Assembly (NCBI GenBank): GCA_020161505.1
Contig: JAIUNY010000012.1
Coordinates: 1 to 64,000 of the forward strand
Origin: Armatimonadota bacterium
GTDB lineage: Bacteria; Armatimonadota; Fimbriimonadia; Fimbriimonadales; Fimbriimonadaceae
DNA length: 64,000 nucleotides
Direction: 5' to 3'
Both the position numbers and the translations under genes were made by a program. This document shows, piece after piece, positions 35,456 to 44,232 of this stretch. The notes under the pieces were generated by a model. The model was not told where the DNA came from and did no database searches. It saw only the letters and a program-made list of their open reading frames with translations. Within the stretch, counting starts at the first letter, position 1; every line of letters starts with the position of its first letter.

Positions 35456-36739
35456 TCAGCTCTGAGGAACGTTGTGTTGGGCATTGCGGAGGTGGTGATC
35501 CAGGCTGAAAACCTCCTCCCTCTCGTGCTCATCCAGATGCGCCAGCACCTCAGGGTCGGTGCAGACGCTGGTCTTGAAGTCGACTCCATCCCAGGCCGCC
35601 GCTGCGTGCTTCTGAGCAATCTTGTAAGCCTCACGACGACCCATTCCCTTCCGGATCAGGGTGCTCATCAGGTGCTCGCTGAACACAAGATCACCCATCA
35701 GGCGCAGGTTCCGCTGCATGTTCTCCGGCATGACCACGAGACCCTGCAGGATGCGCGTCAGGCGGTTCAGCATGAAGTCGGCAAGGTGGCAGGAGTCGGG
35801 CAGAATCACCCGCTCCAGGCTCGAATTCGTGAGGTCACGCTCGTGCCATGTTGCGACGCTTTCCAGCATCGCTCCCGCGTTTCCGCGAAGAATTCGGCTC
35901 AGACCGACCACCGTCTCGCTGTTCCACGGATTCCGCTTGTGCGGCATCGCGCTCGATCCCGTTTGACCTGCCGCAAACGCTTCCTGAACCTCCAGAATCT
36001 CGGTGCGCTGCAGATTCCGCAGCTCAGTGGCGACTCGCTCCAACCCGGCCCCGAGCAACGCCAGATTGTTCAGAAACTCCGCATGACGATCTCGGTTGAT
36101 GATCTGGGTCGAGATCGGCTCGGGCTTCAGCCCGAGTTCGGCACAGATTTCCGCCTCCATCGCCGGATCCACATGAGCATGGATCCCGACGGCTCCGCTG
36201 ATCTTGCCGAAAGCCACATTCTCGCGGGTCGAACGCAGGCGCTCGATGTTCCGATCGAGCTCCTGAATCCAGCTCGCCGCCTTGAATCCAAACGTGATCG
36301 GTTCAGCGTGGATCGCGTGGGTTCGCCCGATCATCGGTGTGTTCTTGTGCTCCTGCGCGAGCCGCTCCATTTCCGCGCGGAGCTTCGTGGCACTTTCCAA
36401 AAGCACATCGCACGAGTTGCGCAGCATCATCCCCAAAGCTGTGTCGATGACATCGTAACTCGTCACTCCGAAGTGAATCCAGCGCCCAGGAGCCCCGATA
36501 GTTTCCTCCAAATTGCGGACAAACGCCGCCAGATCGTGGCGGGTTTCGAGCTCGATCTCGTCGCATCGCGCGAGATCAAACGCGGCTTTGCTGCGAATCT
36601 CGGAGATCTCAGCATCCGAGATCAGCCCGGTGCGAGCCCAGGCTCCACAGATCGCCACCTCGACATCCTTCCAACAGGTGTATTTGGCTTCGCGGCTCCA
36701 GATGGCCGACATGGCGGGGGTCGTGTAGCGATCGATCAT
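35456..36739 (-). CDS. purB: Adenylosuccinate lyase
   Basis: Purine biosynthesis enzyme acting at two steps (SAICAR to AICAR and adenylosuccinate to AMP); 427 residues. Motifs are the N-terminal RYTTPAMSAIWSREAKY, TSYDVIDTALG, the catalytic His region MIGRTHAIHAEPITFG, and the signature loop GQTGSSAMPHKRNPWNSE with the catalytic Ser. The gene is complete and ends just beside the toxin promoter region. Confidence 0.96.
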   Translation of the reverse strand: MIDRYTTPAMSAIWSREAKYTCWKDVEVAICGAWARTGLISDAEISEIRSKAAFDLARCDEIELETRHDLAAFVRNLEETIGAPGRWIHFGVTSYDVIDTALGMMLRNSCDVLLESATKLRAEMERLAQEHKNTPMIGRTHAIHAEPITFGFKAASWIQELDRNIERLRSTRENVAFGKISGAVGIHAHVDPAMEAEICAELGLKPEPISTQIINRDRHAEFLNNLALLGAGLERVATELRNLQRTEILEVQEAFAAGQTGSSAMPHKRNPWNSETVVGLSRILRGNAGAMLESVATWHERDLTNSSLERVILPDSCHLADFMLNRLTRILQGLVVMPENMQRNLRLMGDLVFSEHLMSTLIRKGMGRREAYKIAQKHAAAAWDGVDFKTSVCTDPEVLAHLDEHEREEVFSLDHHLRNAQHNVPQS

Positions 36740-36857
36740 CGGGTCTTGATCGTACCGCCTGCGAGGCTTCCTTCCCGGTCAAGTGGTTCGCCGTTGGATC
36801 TCCCCAGAGACCCAAGGGTGCAACCATGCCACCCCGCAAAGAGTCTCATTGGATAGC

Positions 36858-37316
36858 GTGAGCCAAGCCCCTCTCCTGAGCACCGACAAACCGGAGCATC
36901 CTCCCACCACATCCACCGAGCGCGCCGTCGCCTCGATGATCCACATTGCCGGCATCTTCGCCCCGCTCTGGGTGCCGCTGTTGGCGTGGTTTATCCACCG
37001 AAAGACCTCGCGATTCATTGCCAGCCATGCGTGGCAGGAAGTCGTGGATGGAATCGTCTGGAAAGGCATCTTCCTCATTGCCCTCATCTTTTCGCTCGTG
37101 CGAGGGGCTCTGTTCCTCATCAACCAGTTCCAAACCAACTGGGAGAATTTCTCGTGGGTTGCCCTCGGATGGCAGTTCGGCACTGGCGTGGCGATCACGC
37201 TGGGCTTGTTCATCTGGAACTTCGGCCAAGCCTTGAACCAAGCGAATAAGGCTCGCAAAGGCTACTGGCCAAAGCGGGAACTCAAGAAGCAAGCCAAGCA
37301 AGGCACGCTGGGCTGA
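36858..37316 (+). CDS. DUF4870 family membrane protein
   Basis: From GTG 36858 the product is 152 residues; longer versions of the frame begin inside a region with no family similarity. After a Thr/Ser-rich start come SMIHIAGIFAPLWVPLLAWF and HRKTSRFIASHAWQEVVDGI, the usual DUF4870 pattern, then two more hydrophobic helices and a basic tail (KARKGYWPKRELKKQAK). The function is unknown. Confidence 0.68.
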   Translation: MSQAPLLSTDKPEHPPTTSTERAVASMIHIAGIFAPLWVPLLAWFIHRKTSRFIASHAWQEVVDGIVWKGIFLIALIFSLVRGALFLINQFQTNWENFSWVALGWQFGTGVAITLGLFIWNFGQALNQANKARKGYWPKRELKKQAKQGTLG

Positions 37317-37384
37317 GTACTTAAGAGGAGCCCGCCCCTCGTCAGGCCCCAGATTCCTCGACCTGCCCTAGAAATGCAGTCAAA

Positions 37385-37912
37385 TCACCGAGAAAAGGCG
37401 ATCCGAGCACCGGCACTGTAAGGCACCCCGTTAGAGTCCTTGCCTTTCTCCTCGGGGATGTATGAGACTCTCCACTTTTCTGGGAGTGACTTGATCTGCT
37501 TCAACTCCATGTAACCAGCCGGATAGACGATGCCCGTGTCGGTAGGAACCTCCGCCTTCACTCCCGTCGGATCAATCTGGAGCTCTTTGAGGGCGTTTTT
37601 CCATGAGCCCGGATTCTTCCTGAATTCAACGGTGAACATGGAGCAGGTTCCTAAGTAGCGCCCATCAACGAAGAGCGCACGAATCGTCATGTTGTTCTTG
37701 CTGTAGATCTCGAAGTCCTCATCCTTCTTGGACTTCCCGAGTGCTGCGTCGACGACCGGTTTCTCAGCTCCAAGGAGCTTGAAAACCCACGATTCCTTCA
37801 CTTCGTTTGAGCCCTGCGAGGCTTGCGCGACGCATCCAGTAGTCGAAGCCATCATCGTAACGAGAAGAACCTGAGCAAGCGACTGTGTAATTCTGCTGTT
37901 CATCGGAGTCAA
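37385..37912 (-). CDS. Small secreted lipoprotein, paralogue 1 of a tandem pair
   Basis: A 175-residue protein. The signal sequence ends in a possible lipobox (LLVTMMASTTGC); MNSRIT at 37903 is an alternative start. The mature domain reads WVFKLLGAEKPVVDAALGKS, a middle FTVEFRKNPGSWKNALKELQ, and IKSLPEKWRVSYIP near the end. The protein from 38358 follows the same pattern, so the two are paralogues. No known family is recognised. Palindromic repeats lie upstream of this gene. Confidence 0.65.
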   Translation of the reverse strand: MTPMNSRITQSLAQVLLVTMMASTTGCVAQASQGSNEVKESWVFKLLGAEKPVVDAALGKSKKDEDFEIYSKNNMTIRALFVDGRYLGTCSMFTVEFRKNPGSWKNALKELQIDPTGVKAEVPTDTGIVYPAGYMELKQIKSLPEKWRVSYIPEEKGKDSNGVPYSAGARIAFSR

Positions 37913-37945
37913 GTTTCCTGGGGTGCGAGGGATTGGTTCGACGAA

Positions 37946-37993
37946 AGTTCAGGAAAGTTCTGTCCGGCGCCTTATCTTCCCGAACTATTCCGG
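37946..37993. repeat. Palindromic repeat, copy 1 of 3
   Basis: AGTTCAGGAAAGTTC, a spacer, then CTTATCTTCCCGAACTATTC. It aligns with the elements at 38241 and 38851. The ends form an imperfect hairpin. Confidence 0.6.
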
Positions 37994-38240
37994 TTTTTAG
38001 AGGCATCGGGAGCAGCAAGCCCGCCCCGAACTCTCCTGCCATGCCGCTCAACGTTTGTCGCTGGTTTTGGAAAGGAATCAGGAAGGAGCCCGCCCCTCGT
38101 CGGGCCCCCGTGTTCATTGGATCGAGCGAGAAGGAGTCTCTGCCAAATGGCGCGGCGCGGGGAGGTATGCCTGCGTTGCCAAGTCGACGGCTCGTTGAAC
38201 CGCCATATTGTTCCCCCGAGCGGTGCCAAGACGCCACGAA

Positions 38241-38289
38241 ACATCCGGGAAGTTAACTCGAAACCTTATCTTCCCCGAACTTACTCCGT
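38241..38289. repeat. Palindromic repeat, copy 2 of 3
   Basis: Contains CCGGGAAGTTAACTCG, then CCTTATCTTCCCCGAACTTA followed by CTCCG. It shares the CTTATCTTCCC core and GAACTTACTC end with the other copies. Confidence 0.6.
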
Positions 38290-38357
38290 CTGATCAAGCC
38301 TTACTCTGGTGAGTCTCGCTGGAGTATGAGACGCGCCGGCTCCAAAGTTGATGACCC

Positions 38358-38807
38358 CTAATACCTATACGGAATGCTATAGGTTATCTGCCATTCCTTT
38401 GGGAGACCCTTGAAGCCCGTGATATCGTACAGGGTCTGCTGCTTCCATGTACGCTTGTTTCCCTTGAGCCCGGTCGTGCTTTTCACTCCACAGAGCTTGA
38501 GGGCCATTTGCCAACTTCCAGGATCCTTCTCAAAGTCCAGAAGCACGAGTCCCGTTTTTCCGTCTGGGCGCATGCTTGCGTAGATCTCGGAGAAGCCTTT
38601 CTTCGTGAAACTTGTCGGATCCTCGGCATCTGGCTTCCGAAGAATCTCGTGCACCGTAGCTTCGTTGGCATTGATCAGTCGAATCAACCAAGGCCGATCC
38701 GCTTCACTCTTCGATTGGGGAGCAGCGTTAACCGCAGTGGTGGTGGCGTAGAGTGAGAGCGTGACGGCAGCCGCTATTGGCAAGAAGGTTCTTGTGCCAG
38801 TATGCAT
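38358..38807 (-). CDS. Small secreted protein, paralogue 2 of a tandem pair
   Basis: A 149-residue protein with a signal peptide (FLPIAAAVTLSLYATTTAVN, then AAP). The body parallels the 37385 protein: PWLIRLINANEATVHEILRK, LLDFEKDPGSWQMALKLCG, and FKGLPKEWQITYSIPYRY at the end. It lacks the lipobox Cys, so it is probably free in the periplasm or exported. The function is unknown. Copies of the palindromic repeat lie on both sides. Confidence 0.65.
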   Translation of the reverse strand: MHTGTRTFLPIAAAVTLSLYATTTAVNAAPQSKSEADRPWLIRLINANEATVHEILRKPDAEDPTSFTKKGFSEIYASMRPDGKTGLVLLDFEKDPGSWQMALKLCGVKSTTGLKGNKRTWKQQTLYDITGFKGLPKEWQITYSIPYRY

Positions 38808-38850
38808 AAGAACTAGAGTTTGTTGCGCCCGGGGAGCCGCGTTCGTTCCC

Positions 38851-38898
38851 AGTTCGGGGAAGTTACTCGCTCTGCCTTATCTTCCCTAAACTTACTCA
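38851..38898. repeat. Palindromic repeat, copy 3 of 3
   Basis: AGTTCGGGGAAGTTACTC, a spacer, then CCTTATCTTCCCTAAACTTA followed by CTCA. GTTCGGGGAAG would pair with CTTCCC plus AAC, so it can fold. It overlaps the last codons of the TPR gene. Confidence 0.6.
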
Positions 38899-40091
38899 GC
38901 GTTCTTTGAGGGGTCCAGCAGGCTGAGCGCCTTCTTTTCCCCGACCGAATCCCCCGCCTCTCGATAGAACCCCTCAGCCGTTGCCGCCGAACGACGTGCG
39001 GACGCCTCATCCCCTTTCGCCTGATAAACCCGAGCGATCTCCAAATGAGTCGTTCCCTGCCAGCGCGCATGCGACTCGCTCTCCCAGAAACCAAGTGCCT
39101 GGTTCAGCCGGTCAAGAGCCAACCCATAGTTGCCCCGATCGCGCTCCAATCGCGCGATCTCCATCGCGACCGCCGCCAGCTCTGGCTTCTTGTCGAGCCG
39201 CTTCAGCGTTGCTTCGCACGTGACAAACCACGCCTCAGCCGATGAGAAATCGCCCGCCTCACGCTCCAGGCTTCCCAGATCCATCTGCACCATGGCGGCA
39301 GAGTATTCCTCTGGCATTTGGGTGAAGCCTCTGAGGGCTTCCAAGTAACTCGCGCGAGCGGCATCCGCTTTCCCTTGGAGTTCTTGCGTTTGCCCAATGA
39401 GCTGCATCACACGGGGAACCTGATTGGGAAAATTTGAGGTTTCCAGCAACACGAGTACCTTGCGGTAGAGTTCCTCGGCTTCGACGTAATCTCCGTCAAA
39501 AACTGCCAACTCGCCCAGAGCCTTAAAGGCTTCCGCGAGACCGCCCGAATCGCGCGCCTCGCGGGATGCCTCCAGAGCCTGGTGATACTTCTTCCGTGCA
39601 TCCTCGTAGCGACCCGCATGGTAGTCGGCGAGTCCGGACTTCATGAGACCTGGTGCCTTGTAGTCCGGTGAGTGGATCAAGAGCGGACGTGGGCGGGCCG
39701 CCGCTGCGCCAAGAGCGACCAGAACAAACAGGATCATGCCCGCGAGGATCAGCCCAAGGCGCCGTCCCTCTGGCATCACGCGTTCCGGCGCATCCTTTGT
39801 GGGCGCAGCAGGCGGTTCTCCCGTGTGCTCCTGCCCAAACTCGAGCCCGACCGCCGCAAAGGCAGTGACTAAACTTCCCCGATCGACCGGCTGCCCGGCA
39901 CAAATCCGATCCGAAGTCTTCACGCTCAGCCCGAAGATGTCGGCCCGCAACGAGCGAGTGAGGCGCGCCGGGGCATGGTTCGCTTTCCAAGTTTCCTGCA
40001 GAGCTTCCTCAAGCGCAATCAGACCCCGCTTGTTCAAAGCGATGGCGCGGCTTCTCTTGTTGCCCTTAGATTGGTTTGAATCGGGTTGCAT
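38892..40091 (-). CDS. Membrane-anchored TPR protein with N-terminal HTH-like domain
   Basis: A 399-residue protein. Residues 1-80 form a cytoplasmic, possibly DNA-binding, helical domain (RSLRADIFGLSVKTSDRICA, then GQPVDRGSLVTAFAAVGLEF). One transmembrane helix lies near 111-131 (LGLILAGMILFVLVALGAAA). The remainder carries five to six tetratricopeptide repeats such as GLADYHAGRYEDARKKYHQA and ALGELAVFDGDYVEAEELYR. The layout suggests a protein that senses outside partners and acts inside, but no function can be assigned. It precedes the two secreted paralogues on the same strand. Confidence 0.7.
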   Translation of the reverse strand: MQPDSNQSKGNKRSRAIALNKRGLIALEEALQETWKANHAPARLTRSLRADIFGLSVKTSDRICAGQPVDRGSLVTAFAAVGLEFGQEHTGEPPAAPTKDAPERVMPEGRRLGLILAGMILFVLVALGAAAARPRPLLIHSPDYKAPGLMKSGLADYHAGRYEDARKKYHQALEASREARDSGGLAEAFKALGELAVFDGDYVEAEELYRKVLVLLETSNFPNQVPRVMQLIGQTQELQGKADAARASYLEALRGFTQMPEEYSAAMVQMDLGSLEREAGDFSSAEAWFVTCEATLKRLDKKPELAAVAMEIARLERDRGNYGLALDRLNQALGFWESESHARWQGTTHLEIARVYQAKGDEASARRSAATAEGFYREAGDSVGEKKALSLLDPSKNAE

Positions 40092-40162
40092 GCTCTTGGA
40101 TAACCCTGCGGACTATTGTATCCGACGCAGGAATGATGCCGAGACCCCGAAACGGAGCAGAC

Positions 40163-41416
40163 TCAGAAGACCATTTCGCCGAGGTCGCGGCGGTACTGCG
40201 CACCCTCGAATCGAACGAGGTGCGCCCCCCGATAGGCGAGTTCCCGGGCCTCAGCAAGGCTCTTGCCCACCGCCGACACGCCGAGGACTCGGCCGCCGTT
40301 GGTCACGAGGTCACCATCGCGCAGACTTGTTCCCGCGTGGAAAAGCTCAACGCCCTCTGGCAGATCGCCCACGGTGATCCGACGCCCCTTCTCGTAGTCT
40401 CCGGGATACCCCTCGCTGGCGAGAACCACGGTCACCACCGTGTTCTCCAAAACAGGGATCTCAGGAATCGGCGCGCCATCGGCGCAGGCTTTGAGCGCTG
40501 CGCCCAGCCCAGCGCCAAGCCGGAGCATCACGCTTTGAGTCTCGGGATCGCCGAATCGGACGTTGTATTCCAGGCAGTAAGGCGTTCCCGCTTCGACAAG
40601 CAATCCGCTAAAGAGCACGCCTCGATAGCTGATCCCTAGTTCGCGCAGGCTCGCGAGAATCGGCTTGACCACCATCTCCTCGGTTTCTTGCACCAAACCC
40701 GCCGAAATTCCGCAGGGGCTCACCGTGCCCATGCCGCCGGTGTTCGGGCCTTCGTTGCCATCGCGCAAAGCCTTGTGATCTTGCGCCACCGGCAGGCTGA
40801 AGATGCCCTCGTCGCTGACCAACGTCAGGAGGCTGAACTCGCGCCCGATCAGCCTATCTTCAATGACCACCGTGCGCCCCGCCTCGCCCAGTTCCATGCG
40901 GACGAGCATCATGTCGACCGCTTCGTCGGCCTCTGCGAGCGTTTCGCAGACAATCGCGCCCTTGCCGAGCGCGGCCCCGCTCGCTTTGACCACGACCTGC
41001 CGACCGGAGGCGTACTTTGCTCCGATAAACTCCTTCGCCGCAACCGGATCACTGAAACTCTGATAGTCGGCGGTCGGAACTCCGGCGCGCTTCATCATGT
41101 CTTTGCTGAACGCCTTGGAACCTTCCAGCCGCGCCGCATCTTGCCCTGGCCCAAACACCGAGAACCCGTGCTCGCGGAACATGTCCGCCAGACCCGCGAT
41201 CAGGGGATCCTCGGGGCCGATCACGATGAGTTCCGGCTGCATCTCGTTGGCAAGATCAAGCAACGCCTTTCGGTCGTTCAGCGGAATAGAGCGCGTCTCG
41301 GCAAGCTCCGCAATCCCCGGATTCCCCGGAGCGCAGATCAAATCGTGGCCCTCCTCAGAGAGCTTCCATGCCAGAGCGTGTTCACGCCCACCTGATCCCA
41401 ACAACAAGACTTTCAT
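40163..41416 (-). CDS. purD: Phosphoribosylamine-glycine ligase
   Basis: Purine biosynthesis step 2, an ATP-grasp ligase of 417 residues. It starts MKVLLLGSGGREHALAWKLS. Further motifs are IGPEDPLIAGLAD, the ATP-grasp lysine region VVVKASGAALGKGAIVCETL, HKALRDGNEGPNTGGMGTVS, and the metal-binding EYNVRFGDPETQSVMLRL. It is followed after 7 bases upstream by recR on the same strand. Confidence 0.96.
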   Translation of the reverse strand: MKVLLLGSGGREHALAWKLSEEGHDLICAPGNPGIAELAETRSIPLNDRKALLDLANEMQPELIVIGPEDPLIAGLADMFREHGFSVFGPGQDAARLEGSKAFSKDMMKRAGVPTADYQSFSDPVAAKEFIGAKYASGRQVVVKASGAALGKGAIVCETLAEADEAVDMMLVRMELGEAGRTVVIEDRLIGREFSLLTLVSDEGIFSLPVAQDHKALRDGNEGPNTGGMGTVSPCGISAGLVQETEEMVVKPILASLRELGISYRGVLFSGLLVEAGTPYCLEYNVRFGDPETQSVMLRLGAGLGAALKACADGAPIPEIPVLENTVVTVVLASEGYPGDYEKGRRITVGDLPEGVELFHAGTSLRDGDLVTNGGRVLGVSAVGKSLAEARELAYRGAHLVRFEGAQYRRDLGEMVF

Positions 41417-41423
41417 GAAATCC

Positions 41424-42017
41424 TCATAGCTCCCGGCGATATTCGAGCGCGCTCAGCAGGGTCGCCGTGTCGGCGTAATCAAGTTCCCCGCCGACCGGCA
41501 TGCCGTGAGCAAGACGCGTCACCCGAACTCCCAGCGGCTTCACGAGCTTCGCCAAATAGAACGCGGTGGTATCTCCCTCCACCGTCGGGTTCGTGGCAAT
41601 GATAAGTTCCTCGACCGTGTCCCGCAACCGCTCCAGGAGCTCGCGCACTTTCAGATTCTCCGGCCCGACCCCTTCGAGAGGATTCAGCAAGCCGTGAAGG
41701 ACGTGGTAAAAGCCCTTGAACTCATTGAGTCGCTCCATCGACGAGATGTCGCGAGGCTCGGCGACGACACAGATCACCTTGGGGTCACGCCGTGGATCGA
41801 GGCAGATTTCGCACTGCTCCGATTCACTGATGTTCTGACACACCGCGCAGAGCCGGAGCGCTCTCTTGGCTTCCAGCAGGGCCTCCGCCATGCGCCGGAC
41901 ATCATCTTCCGGTTGGCGCAGCACGTGAAAAGCGAGGCGCTGGGCAGATTTAGGCCCGACTCCTGGCAGACGCTCAAATTGAGCGATCAACTCGGCCAGG
42001 GGTCGGGCGAACTGCAT
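41424..42017 (-). CDS. recR: Recombination protein RecR
   Basis: DNA gap-repair protein of the RecFOR pathway, 197 residues. The N-terminal helix-hairpin-helix (LIAQFERLPGVGPKSAQRLA) is followed by a Cys4 zinc finger (LCAVCQNISESEQCEIC) and a Toprim domain (ICVVAEPRDISSMERLNEFK, FYHVLHGLLNPLEGVGPENL). It forms the conserved dnaX-ybaB-recR cluster. Confidence 0.95.
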   Translation of the reverse strand: MQFARPLAELIAQFERLPGVGPKSAQRLAFHVLRQPEDDVRRMAEALLEAKRALRLCAVCQNISESEQCEICLDPRRDPKVICVVAEPRDISSMERLNEFKGFYHVLHGLLNPLEGVGPENLKVRELLERLRDTVEELIIATNPTVEGDTTAFYLAKLVKPLGVRVTRLAHGMPVGGELDYADTATLLSALEYRREL

Positions 42018-42028
42018 GAGAGATGGGC

Positions 42029-42364
42029 TTAGAAGCCGAGCTTATCGAGACCAGGCACGTTCGGCATGATCTCCTTGACCTTGGCATCGCGTCGCTCGGT
42101 GGCGAGAGCAAAGCCGTCGCGGATCGCACTGGTGATGAGATCCTCCAACATTTCGACGTCGTTTGCGTCCACGATGCTGGGGTCGATTTTCAGGCTTACC
42201 AGATCGCCGAGGCCAGAGAACACGCACTTCACCGGGCCTTTGTCGATGTCAATGCGCTCTTCGGCGAGCTCTTGGTCGAGGTTCTTGGCGCGGGCCATGG
42301 CGGATTGGGCTTGCGCCATCATGTCGCCGAGGCCTTGGCCACCAAAGTTCTTGGGGAGTTTCAT
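42029..42364 (-). CDS. YbaB/EbfC family nucleoid-associated protein
   Basis: A 111-residue DNA-binding dimer protein. It shows MMAQAQSAMARAKNLDQELA, VKCVFSGLGDLVSLKIDPSI, and EMLEDLITSAIRDGFALATE, the YbaB layout. Its place between dnaX and recR is conserved in most bacteria. Confidence 0.92.
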   Translation of the reverse strand: MKLPKNFGGQGLGDMMAQAQSAMARAKNLDQELAEERIDIDKGPVKCVFSGLGDLVSLKIDPSIVDANDVEMLEDLITSAIRDGFALATERRDAKVKEIMPNVPGLDKLGF

Positions 42365-42376
42365 AGTCTCAATATC

Positions 42377-44056
42377 TCAGACGGAGTCGTCTTCCTTCGG
42401 TTCCGAATCGGCGCCGGATTTGGCATCCTCATCGAACAAAATCTTCTTTCCGGCGTCCGCCAGTTCGTCGCCTTCGAGGACTGATTCTACCGAAGCCTTC
42501 TCAATCGTCGGGGCGGATGGGGCCGCCTGGCCACGACCAACGAATCGGAACTCTGCATCCTTTCCGGCGGCCTTCTTCCACTCGGTGCGAATCGCCTGCT
42601 GGATCTTGATGTTTTCTGTGACCCAATCTGCGTCGGCGGTTCGCCGAAATTCGATCGTCAGAACGCCATTCTCGTGGCTCGCCACTCGGCTGAGCGGCAA
42701 TCTCATGGCAGCGATCTTGCTCATGTCGCTCAGAGTTTTCACCACTTGGCGCCAGAGTCCATCGTCTCCGCCACTCGCGTCTCCGCCGAAGGAACCAACC
42801 TTGACCCCCGCTTGCGGACTCGTCTCGACCGGTGCAGCCCGGGGGGTCTCGAGAGCAGGCTGACTCACCGAAATCCGATCGACTGCGGGTTTAGTCGCGA
42901 CCTGGGGCGACGGCTGCGAGGCGACCGCTGCCCGAGTCGGGGCCACGGGAGCCGCTGTAGCAGCAGGAGCGTTGAGAATCTGGGCCACCCTCACGCATTC
43001 TGCCTCCAGCCAGAGGCGAGGCAGAGTGACATCGCGCAGATCCCGGTGTGAGCGAGCGATGAGACCCCGAAGGGCCAAAATTCTCTCGTGTCCGATCCGG
43101 GAAGCCGTTGCGGTGAGGCTTGCTTCCACCGCGGCGTCGCCTTTTCCCTGAGAAGCTGGCTGAACCACCGCCCGCGTGAGATCAGCGAGACGGTGCATCA
43201 GGCTCTCGGCAACCGATTGGGGATCGCGCCCCCTGCGATAGATCTCCTCAAGCCCCTCGATGATTTGGGCAAAGTTGGATTCGTTGATCGCGAGCAGAAG
43301 CTGATCCGTGACGTCGTCTTCGATCAAGCCAAGCTGGTCATACACGTGCTGCAAGGTCACCTTGCCATCGGTGGTGACAGCCGCTTGCTCCAGCAACGTC
43401 AGGGCATCGCGGTAGCCTCCGTCGGCAAGCCGGGCGATGGCAGCCAGGGCTGCTGGCTCGACGTCCATGCCTTCGGACTTCGCGACGTACTCCAACCGCC
43501 CCAGCAGATCGCTCACCGATCCACGGTGGAATTCGAATCTCTGGCATCGTGACCGGATCGTGGGCGGAACCTTGTGGTACTCCGTGGTAGCGAGAATGAA
43601 AATGACGTGCGCCGGAGGCTCCTCGATGGTCTTGAGCAACGCATCAAAGGCTTTGAGCGAGAGGTCGTGGACTTCGTCGATGATGAAGATGCGATACCGA
43701 CACATCGCCGGTTCATATTCGCTGGCATTGACGATCCCCGCCCGCACCTCGTCGACGCCCGATTCGCTCGCCGCGTCCATCTCCTTTACGTCGATGCACC
43801 GCCCCTGGCTGATCTCTTCGCAGATCGGGCAATCGGGGGGCAGATCAAAGCTCGGGCCGCCCGTGCAGTTCAGAGCCTTGGCCAGCAAGCGCGCGGTCGA
43901 GGTCTTCCCCGTGCCCCGCGGGCCAGTGAACAGATAGGCGTGAGCGATTTTGCCTTGCTCGATCGCATGGCGTAGCGTACGAACGACGTGATCTTGTCCC
44001 ACCAGATCCTGGAAGGTTTGGCTCCGATATTTTCGGTACAGGGCAAGATGCGACAC
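42377..44056 (-). CDS. dnaX: DNA polymerase III subunits gamma and tau
   Basis: Clamp-loader ATPase, 559 residues. It begins LALYRKYRSQTFQDLVGQDH; Walker A is GPRGTGKTSTARLLAK. The zinc module has four Cys (CTGGPSFDLPPDCPICEEIS, then QGRC), followed by EMDAASESGVDEVR, Walker B IFIIDEVHDLS, and the sensor region VIFILATTEYHKVPPTIRSR. The C-terminal third is a Pro/Ala-rich linker and a tau-like domain. The SRP RNA gene lies just upstream. Confidence 0.95.
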   Translation of the reverse strand: MSHLALYRKYRSQTFQDLVGQDHVVRTLRHAIEQGKIAHAYLFTGPRGTGKTSTARLLAKALNCTGGPSFDLPPDCPICEEISQGRCIDVKEMDAASESGVDEVRAGIVNASEYEPAMCRYRIFIIDEVHDLSLKAFDALLKTIEEPPAHVIFILATTEYHKVPPTIRSRCQRFEFHRGSVSDLLGRLEYVAKSEGMDVEPAALAAIARLADGGYRDALTLLEQAAVTTDGKVTLQHVYDQLGLIEDDVTDQLLLAINESNFAQIIEGLEEIYRRGRDPQSVAESLMHRLADLTRAVVQPASQGKGDAAVEASLTATASRIGHERILALRGLIARSHRDLRDVTLPRLWLEAECVRVAQILNAPAATAAPVAPTRAAVASQPSPQVATKPAVDRISVSQPALETPRAAPVETSPQAGVKVGSFGGDASGGDDGLWRQVVKTLSDMSKIAAMRLPLSRVASHENGVLTIEFRRTADADWVTENIKIQQAIRTEWKKAAGKDAEFRFVGRGQAAPSAPTIEKASVESVLEGDELADAGKKILFDEDAKSGADSEPKEDDSV

Positions 44057-44136
44057 GTTTTCTTTAACTCTTCTCTATTGATTCTGCATCTGACACCCGG
44101 CGAATACCAGAGGCTCAGAAACAAAAAGAGGTGAAA

Positions 44137-44232
44137 CGCCGGGAAGATTGCGTCGCCCAGTCCACTCGCTTACCGTTGCTGCCTTCCGGCCCTGGCGGGG
44201 TTCACAGGCTTTCCGTCGCGCAGTTCCCGGCA
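44137..44232 (-). ncRNA. ffs: Signal recognition particle RNA (small bacterial type)
   Basis: On the minus strand the conserved apical part is clear: GTGAACCCCGCCAGG, then GCCGGAAGGCAGCAACGGTA, matching the symmetric loop and GGAA tetraloop that bind Ffh. The outer stem pairs CCGGGAA (44224-44230) with TTCCCGG (44139-44145). A run ending CTCTTTTTG follows at the 3' side. The exact ends are estimated. A second hairpin, GCAGGAG paired with CTCCTGC, lies just 5' of it at about 44230-44253. The ffs-dnaX-ybaB-recR order is widespread. Confidence 0.9.

Larger units (their letters stand above)
37913..38357. other. Repeat-rich intergenic region between the secreted paralogues
   Basis: This 445-base region has no supported gene. 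It contains two copies of a palindromic element (37946-37993 and 38241-38289) and one copy of a 24-base direct repeat (38085-38108) whose partner is at 37327-37350. The base composition and scattered short frames look non-coding. Confidence 0.55.

Noticed and set aside
37823-38293. Plus-strand frame of 156 codons in the repeat-rich spacer
   Set aside because: Composition is Arg/Ser/Pro-rich and irregular, it overlaps the start of a real minus-strand gene and contains the palindromic repeats, so it is probably chance.
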